A DNA stretch of 64,000 nucleotides from Phocaeicola dorei (GTDB lineage Bacteria > Bacteroidota > Bacteroidia > Bacteroidales > Bacteroidaceae). Made by a program: the position numbers and the translations under genes. The DNA is taken from positions 3,069,501-3,133,500 of the forward strand of contig NZ_CP046176.1 of NCBI RefSeq assembly GCF_013009555.1, read 5' to 3'. Below the pieces are notes generated by a model that saw only the letters and a list, made by a program, of their open reading frames with translations, did no database searches and was not told the DNA's origin. Numbering within the stretch: position 1 is the first letter of the stretch; each line of letters starts with the position of its first letter. Positions 38,123-47,044 of this stretch are shown here, in pieces.

Positions 38123-39357
38123 AACAGGAAGAAGAACCGTGGATAGACCACTTGAAACAACGGGTTAACGAATACGAAAAGCCCCTCCCCGAAAATGATT
38201 GGAATCATTTTCAAACGAAATATTTCACCCCCTATTTACATAAGAAAAAAAGGATAAGAACGATGCGTATAGCAGCCGTTCTCCTCTTGCTGTTTATACC
38301 TTTTGCCACCACTTTTTATTTTTTACAGACAGAAAAGCACAAAGTAGCCTCGCCCGTCGTATCCTTACCGGTACACCAGCCAAGAAGCATTACAGGCAAT
38401 CCTTCCATTATGCCTGAAAACAAACTATTACCGGACAGGCCCCAATCAAAGACAACTTCCTTGACAAAACCACCAATCCAAACAAGTATCAATACCGATA
38501 CGGCAAATAATATAGGAATAGAATGCACTCTCCCGGCACAAGATACAATCCGGAACACAGAATCTGTACACAAGAGCCCCTCCGGACATAACCACTTTGC
38601 ATTACCGCATAAACGTTCCGAATATACTTTGGCACTTGCCATATCTGCCGGCAATAACGGAACAAGCACCGGCTTCATAAACAAAACTTTTTCCCGGGGA
38701 GACATAGGAAGTTCTCATAAGGATGAAATTATGTATTGGAATGACTTCAAAAACTATTTGCAGGAATATCCCTCGGACTTTCCCGATGCACAAGCTTACG
38801 GAGCTCTGCTACAAATAGCAAATGACAACACAGGACGCCCCATGACAGAATATACCCATTATAATCTCCCCGTCAGTTTTGCGCTTTCGTTCCGTAAATC
38901 CATAAGCAGGCATTGGGGAGTCAGTGCAGGTCTGCAATATACCTATCTGTCGTCCGAAAGTTCCATAGGAGAAGATTCCAAGTGGGTTAAACGACAAAAG
39001 TTCCACTACATAGGCTTGTCTGTGAAACTAGACCGCCGGCTTTATACCACCCGTACCTTTTCCTTTTATACCACAGGAGGAGGCACGATAGACAAATCCG
39101 TATCGGGTAAACTGGAACAAGATTTCATCGTTCAGAAAGAAAAAATCTATTCCAGTACAGAGAGTCTGAAAATAAAACCGCTCCAATTCTCCATACACGC
39201 CGCATTGGGAATACAATATAATATAAATCCTACCCTAGGGGCTTTCATAGAACCCGGAGCAGCTTTTTATTTCAAGGACGGCAGCTTTAAAAACACAATA
39301 CGTGACGAGTACCCGTTCCATTTCAACCTACAATTGGGAGTGCGCTGGAATTATTAA
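38119..39357 (+). CDS. Anti-sigma-like, beta-barrel membrane protein
   Basis: Protein of 412 aa. A cytoplasmic N-terminal part (about 1-48, WIDHLKQRVNEYEKPLPEND) and one membrane segment (about 53-72, IAAVLLLLFIPFATTFYFL) are followed by a Ser/Thr/Pro-rich linker (about 80-170). The C-terminal part (about 220-412) has alternating strands as in outer-membrane beta-barrel proteins (FALSFRKSISRHWGVSAGLQ, FHFNLQLGVRWNY). The N-terminal half resembles FecR-less anti-sigma proteins. Translational coupling to the sigma gene supports an anti-sigma role with an envelope-spanning sensor. Confidence 0.75.
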   Translation: MKQEEEPWIDHLKQRVNEYEKPLPENDWNHFQTKYFTPYLHKKKRIRTMRIAAVLLLLFIPFATTFYFLQTEKHKVASPVVSLPVHQPRSITGNPSIMPENKLLPDRPQSKTTSLTKPPIQTSINTDTANNIGIECTLPAQDTIRNTESVHKSPSGHNHFALPHKRSEYTLALAISAGNNGTSTGFINKTFSRGDIGSSHKDEIMYWNDFKNYLQEYPSDFPDAQAYGALLQIANDNTGRPMTEYTHYNLPVSFALSFRKSISRHWGVSAGLQYTYLSSESSIGEDSKWVKRQKFHYIGLSVKLDRRLYTTRTFSFYTTGGGTIDKSVSGKLEQDFIVQKEKIYSSTESLKIKPLQFSIHAALGIQYNINPTLGAFIEPGAAFYFKDGSFKNTIRDEYPFHFNLQLGVRWNY

Positions 39358-39366
39358 GGAAACTTC

Positions 39367-39404
39367 ATGCAGTCTTTTGTCCATCCTTGTATCTATAGGA
39401 TAAA
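39367..39404 (+). promoter_or_regulatory. Second copy of the ECF promoter motif
   Basis: ATGCAGTCTTTT, then 10 nt, then GTATCTATAGG, 10 bp after the beta-barrel gene stop and directly before the methyltransferase. It is aligned gap-free to 37523-37560. The upstream 12 bases are identical and GTATCT is retained. Confidence 0.55.
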
Positions 39405-39413
39405 AAGACAGCC

Positions 39414-40202
39414 ATGCAAAAAAGACATCAAGACAGACAATGTTATTTTAACGAACTAGCGAACACATCACGCAGTTTCTATATAAACTATGTAAAGCAA
39501 TTTATCTCCCTCAGCTCTTCTACCCACATACTGGAAATAGGTTGCGGAGAAGGAGGTAACCTGCTCCCCTTTGCCGAACTAGGCTGCAAGGTAACAGGCA
39601 TAGACCGTGCAGCCAGCCGCATATACCAGGCACAATCCTTCTTCGCCGCCTCCGGCTACAAAGGAGAATTCAGGACGATGGATTTCTTCAACTTCTCTTC
39701 AGTTTCCCGTTACCAGCTCATCCTGATACACGATGTCATTGAACACATCAGTAACAAAGAAGAATTCTTCCGTTGCCTCTCTCCTCTTCTAGCTAAGGGA
39801 GGCATCATATTCTGGGGATTCCCGTCTTGGCAAATGCCATTTGGCGGACATCAGCAAATTTGTCACAACCGGTTCGTCTCCTCTCTTCCTTTCATCCATT
39901 TATGTCCCGGTATATTCTATCGGTTTCTGCTCAGATGTTTCCATGAAACACCATCATGTATCGAAGAATTATCAGACATCAAACGCTGCCGCATGACCAT
40001 AGACGCCTTTGAACAACTTGCTGAAAAGTATGGATACGAAATAATCGACAGACAATTATGGTTCATCAACCCACACTACCAACAGAAGTTCCATCTGCGG
40101 CCACGAAAATTATATCCTGTACTGGCACAGTTAAAACACATCAGAAATTACTTCAGCACCTCCTGTTTCTATATAACACGCCACCGTGATCTTCATCCTT
40201 AA
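39414..40202 (+). CDS. SAM-dependent class I methyltransferase
   Basis: Cytoplasmic methyltransferase of 262 aa. Motif I is THILEIGCGEGGNLLPFAEL (about 37-56), the acidic loop is GCKVTGIDRAA, and motif IV is LILIHDVIEHISNKEEFF. The C-terminal third (CLRR-like FHLRPRKLYPVLAQLKH) is basic. Substrate unknown; the layout resembles UbiE/SmtA-type small-molecule or glycan methylases. The upstream motif shared with the ECF sigma gene marks it as a probable target of that sigma factor. Confidence 0.85.
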   Translation: MQKRHQDRQCYFNELANTSRSFYINYVKQFISLSSSTHILEIGCGEGGNLLPFAELGCKVTGIDRAASRIYQAQSFFAASGYKGEFRTMDFFNFSSVSRYQLILIHDVIEHISNKEEFFRCLSPLLAKGGIIFWGFPSWQMPFGGHQQICHNRFVSSLPFIHLCPGIFYRFLLRCFHETPSCIEELSDIKRCRMTIDAFEQLAEKYGYEIIDRQLWFINPHYQQKFHLRPRKLYPVLAQLKHIRNYFSTSCFYITRHRDLHP

Positions 40203-40269
40203 GGCAACCAATTTATACTATTTTCATGTTTATATCAATAGTTTGTTTCTCTTTTATCAAGAATTGGAC

Positions 40270-40277
40270 TACCTTTG
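40270..40277 (+). promoter_or_regulatory. -7 box before the metallophosphoesterase gene
   Basis: TACCTTTG fits TAnnTTTG and lies 26 bp before the ATG. A TTTG at 40242-40245 is 24 nt upstream, slightly too far for a standard -33 element. Confidence 0.4.
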
Positions 40278-40303
40278 TAATCCAAATTTAATGTATTGAC
40301 TTT

Positions 40304-41389
40304 ATGCCGACATTTTTCATCATCCTTATCTTTACATACCTTGGAGGAAATGCCTACATATTTTACAGAGGTTTGCAAACATTATCCGGCTTTCCATACG
40401 GAATCAAGATTTTATTGACTATTTTATTCTGGCTAGCTGCACTGTCCTTTTTCGGAACGATGCTAAGTCGCAATGTGAAGATACCGTTTTACTTATCCCA
40501 CACAATGTATGAGGTCGGGACAGGCTGGCTGATATTCACTTTATATATGGTCTTGTTTTTACTTTTCTTTGATTTATTGAAACTGTGCTCTATTTCTTTC
40601 AACCAGAGTTTCATGACTTCTTTACTGGCCACATTCGTCTTGTTGGGATATGGATACTATAATTATCGCCATCCCAAGATAAATACTGTCAACATCACGC
40701 TCACCAAACCGCTAACCGATAATCGGCGTCCTATAAAAATAGTTGCAGTGAGCGATATACATTTGGGCAACGGCACAGGAAAAACGTCTTTGAAGCAATA
40801 TGTGAAAATGATTAACGGACAGAATCCGGACTTAATCCTAATTGGAGGCGATTTAATTGATAACAGCGTAATACCTCTTTATGCTGAAAACATGGCTGAA
40901 GAACTAACGGAATTAAAAGCACCACTGGGAATCTACATGGTCCCCGGAAACCATGAATATATCAGCGGGATAGACAAAAGTATCCAATTTATACAAAATA
41001 CTCCTATACAACTACTGCGCGACTCGGTTGTCACACTTCCCTGCGGCATACAACTGATAGGACGTGACGACCGTAGCAATGCCAGACGACTTCCATTACA
41101 AAAGTTAATGGCCCGTATAGATAAAAGCAAACCGGTTATTCTGTTGGACCATCAGCCTTACCAACTGGCAGAGAGTCAGGCAGCCGGTATCGACTTACAG
41201 TTCAGCGGACACACTCACCATGGACAGGTTTGGCCCATGAATTGGGTAACAGACCATCTTTATGAACAAAGTCACGGCTATCGCCAATGGGAAAACAGCC
41301 ATATATATGTTTCCAGCGGATTATCTTTATGGGGACCTCCTTTCAGAATAGGAACCGAGAGTGAGATGGTAGTATTACAACTTCATTAA
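40304..41389 (+). CDS. Membrane-bound metallophosphoesterase
   Basis: Protein of 361 aa. Four N-terminal membrane segments (about 1-20, 33-54, 70-95 and 103-120) are followed by a calcineurin-like phosphoesterase domain. All metal-binding motifs are present: AVSDIHLGNGTG, LIGGDLIDN, VPGNHEYISG, VILLDHQPYQ and FSGHTHHGQVWP. This YkuE/YaeI-like class may act on lipid-linked phosphates such as UDP-diacylglucosamine-type substrates, but the substrate is unknown here. It has its own -7 box and seems to be monocistronic. Confidence 0.88.
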   Translation: MPTFFIILIFTYLGGNAYIFYRGLQTLSGFPYGIKILLTILFWLAALSFFGTMLSRNVKIPFYLSHTMYEVGTGWLIFTLYMVLFLLFFDLLKLCSISFNQSFMTSLLATFVLLGYGYYNYRHPKINTVNITLTKPLTDNRRPIKIVAVSDIHLGNGTGKTSLKQYVKMINGQNPDLILIGGDLIDNSVIPLYAENMAEELTELKAPLGIYMVPGNHEYISGIDKSIQFIQNTPIQLLRDSVVTLPCGIQLIGRDDRSNARRLPLQKLMARIDKSKPVILLDHQPYQLAESQAAGIDLQFSGHTHHGQVWPMNWVTDHLYEQSHGYRQWENSHIYVSSGLSLWGPPFRIGTESEMVVLQLH

Positions 41390-41496
41390 AAAGCCTGCAA
41401 CCTTTCTATTATTGACATCTTGAAGCATTCCTGCTCATTACCCGTTATCTAAGCTTTTTCTTCCATTACATTAAGTTCTTTCTTCCAGCCACCTAA

Positions 41497-41586
41497 TACA
41501 GACTCCGACAGTGGACTATACAGACGCTTATAATAGACTGTATAGTCCATTCGAAGCGACTGTATAGTCCACTGTCGGAGTCTGTA
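41497..41586. repeat. 90-bp near-perfect palindrome with nested repeat
   Basis: Bases 41497-41523 and 41560-41586 are perfect 27-bp inverted copies. After a single A/A mismatch the stem continues with CGCTT (41525-41529) and AAGCG (41554-41558). The 24-nt loop carries GACTGTATAGTCCA (41536-41549), a direct copy of part of the right arm (41558-41571). The left arm can therefore pair with either of two partners. There is no T-run, so it is not a standard terminator. It lies in the gap between two converging genes. Confidence 0.85.
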
Positions 41587-41853
41587 CTACATAACCGTAA
41601 AAATCTCCTTAATCATCAGCCCGAAAAGGCTTAGGAAAGCGTGTATAAAGCTTTAGGACCAAGCAGAGCGAACTTTATGCTGCCTGGATTGAAGAAGAAC
41701 GAATCCTATCAAAAAAAATCCCACAATGGATATAAACGGAAAAACAAGCATAGGCCTGTCACCCCAAAAGAGAAAATGTAAGGAGTGGAAGAAAAAAACA
41801 GAGCAAATCTTTCTTTCAGGAAGAAGCTTTAAAAAACGGTCTATATCATATAT

Positions 41854-41921
41854 AAAAAAAGAAGGGTATCTATCCCAGACACCCAATCTTCATTAACCTT
41901 AAATCTAATACCATGAAAAAC
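41854..41921 (-). ncRNA. Predicted short terminated transcript
   Basis: A -7 box TATCTTTG (minus strand, 41928-41935) is followed within 60 nt by an 8-bp hairpin (GGGTATCT 41864-41871 with AGACACCC 41877-41884, one G-U pair in the RNA) and a run of T on the minus strand (41854-41863). This predicts a transcript of about 70 nt. It contains a 14-codon frame (MVLDLRLMKIGCLG) whose stop lies inside the terminator stem, so it is either a small RNA or a leader peptide/attenuator. No convincing gene follows to the left. The rest of 41390-42073 holds only the palindrome and A/T-rich sequence. Confidence 0.45.
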
Positions 41922-42073
41922 ACAGTGCAAAGATAAGGAGTTTTATGTTATCAAACATAATAATACTACAACTATTCGCTTCTGATTAACATCATTTAAA
42001 CTTTAATGGCGCTTTTGCAGATTCAAATCCTGTAAAAACACCATTGTACTATATAATATATAAATAAATCGAA

Positions 42074-43258
42074 TTATTCCACATACAGCACCAGCCCTTT
42101 CAAATACTCTCCTTCAGGATGGTAAATATTTACGGGATGATCTCCCGGCTGAGTCAATTGATGCAGAATACGTACACTACGTCCGCTTTGTGCCGCAGCT
42201 GTAAATACCGCATTGCGGAAATTCATCTTATCTACCACCTGCGAGCAAGAGAAAGTAAACAGAATACCTCCCGGTTTGATTTTCTCAAATGCTTTAGCGT
42301 TTAGTTTCGTATAGCCACGCAATGCATTGCGGAGAGCATCCTTGTGTTTGGCAAATGCAGGAGGGTCAAGAATTATCAAATCATATTGATCTCCCATACG
42401 ATCCAGGTATTTAAAAGCATCCTCAGCATACGCCTTATGACGGGTATCACCCGGAAAATTTAATTCCACGTTCATATTGGTAAGATCAATAGCTTTTGCC
42501 GAACTGTCTACCGAATGCACCAGATTCGCGCCTCCACGCATGGCATAAAAAGAGAATCCTCCTGTATAACAGAACATATTCAATACATTACGCCCTTTGG
42601 CATAACGTTCCAACAAATGACGGTTCTCACGCTGATCCACAAAGAAACCCGTTTTCTGTCCTTTCAGCCAATCTACATGGAATTTCAATCCGTATTCCAT
42701 CGCTATGTTTTCGGGACTTCCTCCTTTGATGAAACCGTTCTCCGGTCCCAAGTCTGCCTTGAAAGGCAACGTAGTTTCTGATTTATAATAAATGTTCCGG
42801 ACTACATCCCCCATCACTTCAGACAAGGCATCGGCTATCTCCATACGGTAAACGTGCATTCCGGCCGAATGTGCCTGCATCACGGCTGTATGATCGTATA
42901 CATCAATAATCAAACCCGGCAAGTTATCCCCTTCGCCATGAACCAGACGGTAAGTGTTATTTGCAGGATTACCAGCCAAACCCAAACTGCGACGCAAATC
43001 ATAGGCCACTTCCAGTTTATGCTTCCAGAATTCATGATCAATCTCACCTTCCTTAAAAGAGAGCACGCGCACGGCAATACTTCCTATCTGGAAATGCCCG
43101 CAAGCTATAAATTCTTTCTTTGAAGTGTACACATCCACTATCTCGCCTTCTTCGGGTTCTCCCTCGATGCGCTGGATAGCTCCGGAGAATACCCACGGAT
43201 GGAAACGCTTTAACGACTCTTCCTTACCCGGTTTCAGGTATACTTTTTTATAAGCCAT
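42074..43258 (-). CDS. Class I SAM-dependent rRNA methyltransferase (RlmI-like)
   Basis: RNA cytosine-5 methyltransferase family protein of 394 aa. It has an N-terminal PUA domain (about 1-75, VYLKPGKEESLKRFHPWVFS), an EEHUD-like linker and a Rossmann domain (VLNMFCYTGGFSFYAMRGGA, SVDSSAKAIDL). The sequence ILDPPAFAKHKDALRN provides the PP motif typical of RlmI/RlmK, and FTFSCSQVVDK provides the second catalytic segment. E. coli RlmI methylates C1962 of 23S rRNA, so the same site is likely. It is the last gene of a three-gene operon with overlaps. Confidence 0.9.
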   Translation of the reverse strand: MAYKKVYLKPGKEESLKRFHPWVFSGAIQRIEGEPEEGEIVDVYTSKKEFIACGHFQIGSIAVRVLSFKEGEIDHEFWKHKLEVAYDLRRSLGLAGNPANNTYRLVHGEGDNLPGLIIDVYDHTAVMQAHSAGMHVYRMEIADALSEVMGDVVRNIYYKSETTLPFKADLGPENGFIKGGSPENIAMEYGLKFHVDWLKGQKTGFFVDQRENRHLLERYAKGRNVLNMFCYTGGFSFYAMRGGANLVHSVDSSAKAIDLTNMNVELNFPGDTRHKAYAEDAFKYLDRMGDQYDLIILDPPAFAKHKDALRNALRGYTKLNAKAFEKIKPGGILFTFSCSQVVDKMNFRNAVFTAAAQSGRSVRILHQLTQPGDHPVNIYHPEGEYLKGLVLYVE

Positions 43259-43898
43259 TTGTATTTACTGTTGTTTCTATTGGTTCTTCCTCTTTTATCT
43301 CATAATCACCCGTACGTTCCAATTCCGTCAGGCAATTGTAAATTTCCACACAAGCCCACGCATCTGTGGCTGCATATAGTTTTTGTCCCTCGCTAAGCAC
43401 ATCCGCCTCCCAATTGGAAAGACGCTGGCTTTTTGAAATCTTCTGATCAAACAGATTGGCGAAAATTTTTTGCAGACTCCGGTCAGCTATGCCGAATCGT
43501 CCTACATAGTCCTGCAACTCTATCCAGTTACCCCGGTCGGGATGCACATTCTCACGTTTCCTCAACGAATTAAAATCGTCTTTCAGCGACAAACCTATCT
43601 TCAAGGTATCGCTCATCAAAAACTCTTGCAGAGAATTAGGCATACCTATCCGGTTCAGACGGAACAAGAAACAAGTATCTTGCGTAGATATTTGCAACAA
43701 AGCCACTTTATGGGTAGTACCTCGCTTGAAAGACGGACGTGTTTCCGTATCCACCCCCACTATGCGCTGATCTTTCAGGTAGGCTACTGCTTTCTCGGCC
43801 TCGCTCTCAGTATAAATTACAAAGATACGTCCGGGAAAAAGCACCTTGGGCATTGCTGCTATCTCGGCTTTAGTAATCGTTTTTTTTATTTGTTTCAT
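43248..43898 (-). CDS. 3'-5' exonuclease, DEDD family
   Basis: Nuclease of 216 aa similar to the RNase D/WRN exonuclease domain. Motifs: IVGVDTETRPSF (ExoI, with D-x-E), LSLKDDFNSL (ExoII) and YAATDAWACVEIY (ExoIII of the DEDDy type). There is no HRDC domain. It overlaps the rRNA methyltransferase gene by 11 bp and the DUF5063 gene by 4 bp, so all three are coupled. A role in RNA or DNA 3'-end trimming is expected. Confidence 0.9.
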   Translation of the reverse strand: MKQIKKTITKAEIAAMPKVLFPGRIFVIYTESEAEKAVAYLKDQRIVGVDTETRPSFKRGTTHKVALLQISTQDTCFLFRLNRIGMPNSLQEFLMSDTLKIGLSLKDDFNSLRKRENVHPDRGNWIELQDYVGRFGIADRSLQKIFANLFDQKISKSQRLSNWEADVLSEGQKLYAATDAWACVEIYNCLTELERTGDYEIKEEEPIETTVNTNGL

Positions 43899-44464
43899 AA
43901 TAATGAATTCTCATCTTCCATTTCTTCCTCCTCGTCATCATCGGCAGGAGTATACTTTACATCGTGTAAGGCACGCATGGTGTTTACCAAACGCTGCCCC
44001 CAGAATTCCCTGAAATGTTCCTTACAGACTACTAACGAATCATTCATCGTTTCGTTCAGTCCCAGTTGGAATACGCTGATAAAGTCTTTCAAATCCTGAT
44101 AAATATCCGCCAAATCTTCTGAAATACATTTCTTGATGGGCGTGTCACTGTATGCCATATCCGGCAAGAACACTTCCAGATAATCGTCCTTTGCCCCCAA
44201 CACACCGGCCACAGTCCTACGTATCAGTTCATAATCTTCTTCAGTAACGAAGATTTCAGGCTCATCCTCTCCTATCGGTTCACATGGAGGCAACAAAGTC
44301 GCTTTCAAATAAAGCAACGGAAGTATTTTTAAGGCAGTATCTACAAAATCATAGCGTTTCATATCACGGGCACGTTCCAGAAAACCACAATATTCGGCGG
44401 CCACCGTCACAAATTCTACTGTATTTTTGTCAAATATCACCTGACTGTACTTTTCCATAAACAT
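43895..44464 (-). CDS. DUF5063 family protein
   Basis: Acidic protein of 189 aa with no signal peptide and no membrane segment. It has the conserved order FVTVAAEYCGFLER, LKILPLLYLKATLLPPCEP, ISEDLADIYQDLKDFI and FREFWGQRLVNTMRALH, typical of DUF5063. Function unknown. It begins the operon with the exonuclease and the rRNA methyltransferase and is transcribed away from ftsK from an adjacent promoter. A second ATG at 44458 is possible. Confidence 0.85.
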   Translation of the reverse strand: MFMEKYSQVIFDKNTVEFVTVAAEYCGFLERARDMKRYDFVDTALKILPLLYLKATLLPPCEPIGEDEPEIFVTEEDYELIRRTVAGVLGAKDDYLEVFLPDMAYSDTPIKKCISEDLADIYQDLKDFISVFQLGLNETMNDSLVVCKEHFREFWGQRLVNTMRALHDVKYTPADDDEEEEMEDENSLL

Positions 44465-44477
44465 TAAAATTGAATCG

Positions 44478-44536
44478 CAAAGTTAAGAAAAAAGAGATTA
44501 AATAAGGCAATAATTAATGTTTTTCATGTACATTTG
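44478..44536. promoter_or_regulatory. Divergent -7 boxes for DUF5063 and ftsK
   Basis: TAACTTTG on the minus strand (44478-44485) faces the DUF5063 gene, and TACATTTG on the plus strand (44529-44536) faces ftsK. Both fit TAnnTTTG and lie 14 and 27 bp from their genes. Confidence 0.5.
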
Positions 44537-44562
44537 CGAAATAATAAATAGAATGAAGACGT

Positions 44563-47028
44563 ATGGCAAAGAAAAAATCAGATAAGGAGACAGAGCCTAA
44601 AAAGGTATCAACCAAACGATTCTCCGCTTTTTTTAAGAATGAAACGACGCATTTTGTAATCGGATTGATTAGTGTTATTTTTGCTGTTTATCTGTTGCTG
44701 GCATTTACCTCTTTCTTCTTTACGGGAGCAGCGGACCAAAGTATTTTGGACAACCAACAGCCGGGTGAACTGATGCAGACCACCAACCATGTAAAGAACT
44801 ATGCCGGAGCACGCGGCGCACAGCTTGCCGAATTCCTTATAAATGAATGTTTCGGACTGGCAGCTTACTTTATCATTTTGTTCCTGGCAGTAGTGGGTAT
44901 GAAATTAATGAAAGCCTATCAGTTCCGCATCTGGAAATGGTTCATGTCCTGTTCCATCCTGCTCATCTGGTTCTCCATCACACTGGGTTTTATTTTTGAC
45001 GGCACTTTCGGAAACAGTTTCATCTATCCGGGCGGACTGCACGGATACAATGTAAGCAACTGGCTGATTTCACAAGTAGGTATACCTGGCTTGGGATTGT
45101 TATTGTTCATCACAGCACTGTTGTTCTTTGTGTATTTAAGCAATGAGACCATACAGATTATACGCAAGGCTTTGCACCCTAATTTCAAACGGAAGAAAAA
45201 AGGAGAGCAAGCTTCTTCTGCAGCTGAAGAAAGTCCGGTCAAAGAAACTCCCCGAAAGGAAGAGAACAAGAAGGAATTCTCCAATCCCGGACCTGCCATT
45301 GTAGATTTCGAACTGGAACAGCCGGAAAAGATAAAGGAAGAAGTGGAAGACCAGGTCCCTTTCCCTTTTGAGAACAATCAGGTTGCTGGACCGGAAATGG
45401 AACAGGAGCCTGCCTATGTGACTGAAGAAGAGGAAGTAGAAGATATAGATGAACCTGATTTTTCAATCAGTGAAGAAACAAATGAGGAAGACGAGGCATA
45501 CAAAGGTCCCGTACTTTCACCATACAACCCCCGTCTGGATTTGGAAAACTATAAATTCCCTAGTTTGGATTTGCTAAATGAATACGAAGATGATGGTCCC
45601 AATATTGACATGGAAGAGCAAAATGCCAACAAAGACCGCATCATCAAAGTTTTACGCAGTTTCGGAATCGAAATCAGCTCTATCAAGGCAAGTGTAGGTC
45701 CTACCATCACATTATACGAAATCACTCCGGCAGAAGGAGTTCGTATCTCGAAAATCAGAAATTTGGAGGATGATATCGCATTAAGTTTGTCGGCACTAGG
45801 GATCCGTATCATCGCCCCGATACCGGGTAAAGGTACTATCGGTATTGAAGTTCCGAATGCCAACCCACGTATCGTACCGATGAAGTCTATCCTGAATAGT
45901 AAAAAGTTCCAGGAGACCACCTACGAACTGCCTGTGGCATTAGGTAAGACTATTACCAACGAAGTCTTTATGGTGGACTTGGCAAAGGCTCCCCACATGT
46001 TGGTAGCCGGTGCTACCGGACAAGGTAAGTCCGTGGGATTGAATGCCATCGTGACCTCTTTATTATATAAGAAGCATCCGGCAGAACTTAAGTTTGTAAT
46101 TGTAGACCCCAAGAAGGTGGAGTTCGCTATCTATGCTCCGATTGAGAAGCATTTTCTGGCTAAACTGCCGGATGGAGAAGACGCAATTATCACCGATGTT
46201 ACCAAAGTGGTACAAACCTTGAACTCATTATGTATAGAGATGGACAGCCGATATGATTTGCTGCGTAAAGCCGGTTGCCGTAATATTAAGGAATATAACG
46301 CGAAATTCATCAACCGACAGTTGAATCCGGAAAAAGGCCATCGCTTCATGCCTTATATAGTGATTATCATTGATGAGTTCGGTGACCTGATTATGACTGC
46401 GGGTAAGGAAGTGGAATTACCTATTTGCCGTATCGCCCAGTTGGCACGTGCAGTAGGCATACATGCCATTATCGCGACCCAGCGTCCGACAACGAACATT
46501 ATTACCGGTACTATCAAAGCTAACTTCCCGGCACGTGTTGCCTTCCGTGTAGCTGCCATGATGGACTCACGTACTATTCTGGACCGTTCGGGAGCACAAC
46601 AACTGATTGGTAAGGGAGATATGCTTTACTTGCAAGGTAATGATCCGGTACGTGTGCAATGTGCATTCGTGGATACTCCTGAAGTGGAGAAAATAGCCAA
46701 TTACATCAGTAAACAACAAGGATACACCACCGCATTCATGTTGCCCGAATACGTAGGCGAAGAGAGTGAAAGCAGTGTAGGGGAAGTGGACATGAACCGA
46801 TTGGACCCTATGTTTGAAGACGCAGCCAGACTGGTAGTGATTCATCAGCAAGGCTCTACTTCGCTAATCCAGCGCAAGTTCTCTATCGGTTACAACCGTG
46901 CGGGACGTATCATGGACCAACTGGAAAAAGCAGGAATTGTTGGCCCCACTCAAGGAAGCAAGGCGCGTGACGTACTCTGCATGGATGAAACAGACCTAGA
47001 AATGAAATTGAACAATCTACAACAATAA
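44563..47028 (+). CDS. ftsK: DNA translocase FtsK/SpoIIIE
   Basis: Septal ATPase that pumps chromosomal DNA and supports dimer resolution, 821 aa. Four N-terminal membrane segments span about 25-205. An acidic linker (about 220-320) is followed by the motor, with Walker A GATGQGKSVGLN (about 483-494), Walker B YIVIIIDEFGDL and ATQRPTTNIITGTIKANFPA. The C-terminal winged-helix gamma domain (SLIQRKFSIGYNRAGRIMDQ) would read orientation signals on the chromosome. It is followed after 16 bp by a lolA-like gene. The length is usual for Bacteroidetes. Confidence 0.96.
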   Translation: MAKKKSDKETEPKKVSTKRFSAFFKNETTHFVIGLISVIFAVYLLLAFTSFFFTGAADQSILDNQQPGELMQTTNHVKNYAGARGAQLAEFLINECFGLAAYFIILFLAVVGMKLMKAYQFRIWKWFMSCSILLIWFSITLGFIFDGTFGNSFIYPGGLHGYNVSNWLISQVGIPGLGLLLFITALLFFVYLSNETIQIIRKALHPNFKRKKKGEQASSAAEESPVKETPRKEENKKEFSNPGPAIVDFELEQPEKIKEEVEDQVPFPFENNQVAGPEMEQEPAYVTEEEEVEDIDEPDFSISEETNEEDEAYKGPVLSPYNPRLDLENYKFPSLDLLNEYEDDGPNIDMEEQNANKDRIIKVLRSFGIEISSIKASVGPTITLYEITPAEGVRISKIRNLEDDIALSLSALGIRIIAPIPGKGTIGIEVPNANPRIVPMKSILNSKKFQETTYELPVALGKTITNEVFMVDLAKAPHMLVAGATGQGKSVGLNAIVTSLLYKKHPAELKFVIVDPKKVEFAIYAPIEKHFLAKLPDGEDAIITDVTKVVQTLNSLCIEMDSRYDLLRKAGCRNIKEYNAKFINRQLNPEKGHRFMPYIVIIIDEFGDLIMTAGKEVELPICRIAQLARAVGIHAIIATQRPTTNIITGTIKANFPARVAFRVAAMMDSRTILDRSGAQQLIGKGDMLYLQGNDPVRVQCAFVDTPEVEKIANYISKQQGYTTAFMLPEYVGEESESSVGEVDMNRLDPMFEDAARLVVIHQQGSTSLIQRKFSIGYNRAGRIMDQLEKAGIVGPTQGSKARDVLCMDETDLEMKLNNLQQ

Positions 47029-47044
47029 GTTGTTTAATAATGTT

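Noticed and set aside
41390..41496. Terminator for the metallophosphoesterase gene before the palindrome
   Set aside because: No stem followed by a T-run is visible in this stretch.
41653..41886. 77-codon minus-strand frame starting with TTG and containing hydrophobic segments
   Set aside because: It starts inside a terminator hairpin, has no ribosome site and uses a TTG directly after a stop; more likely chance.
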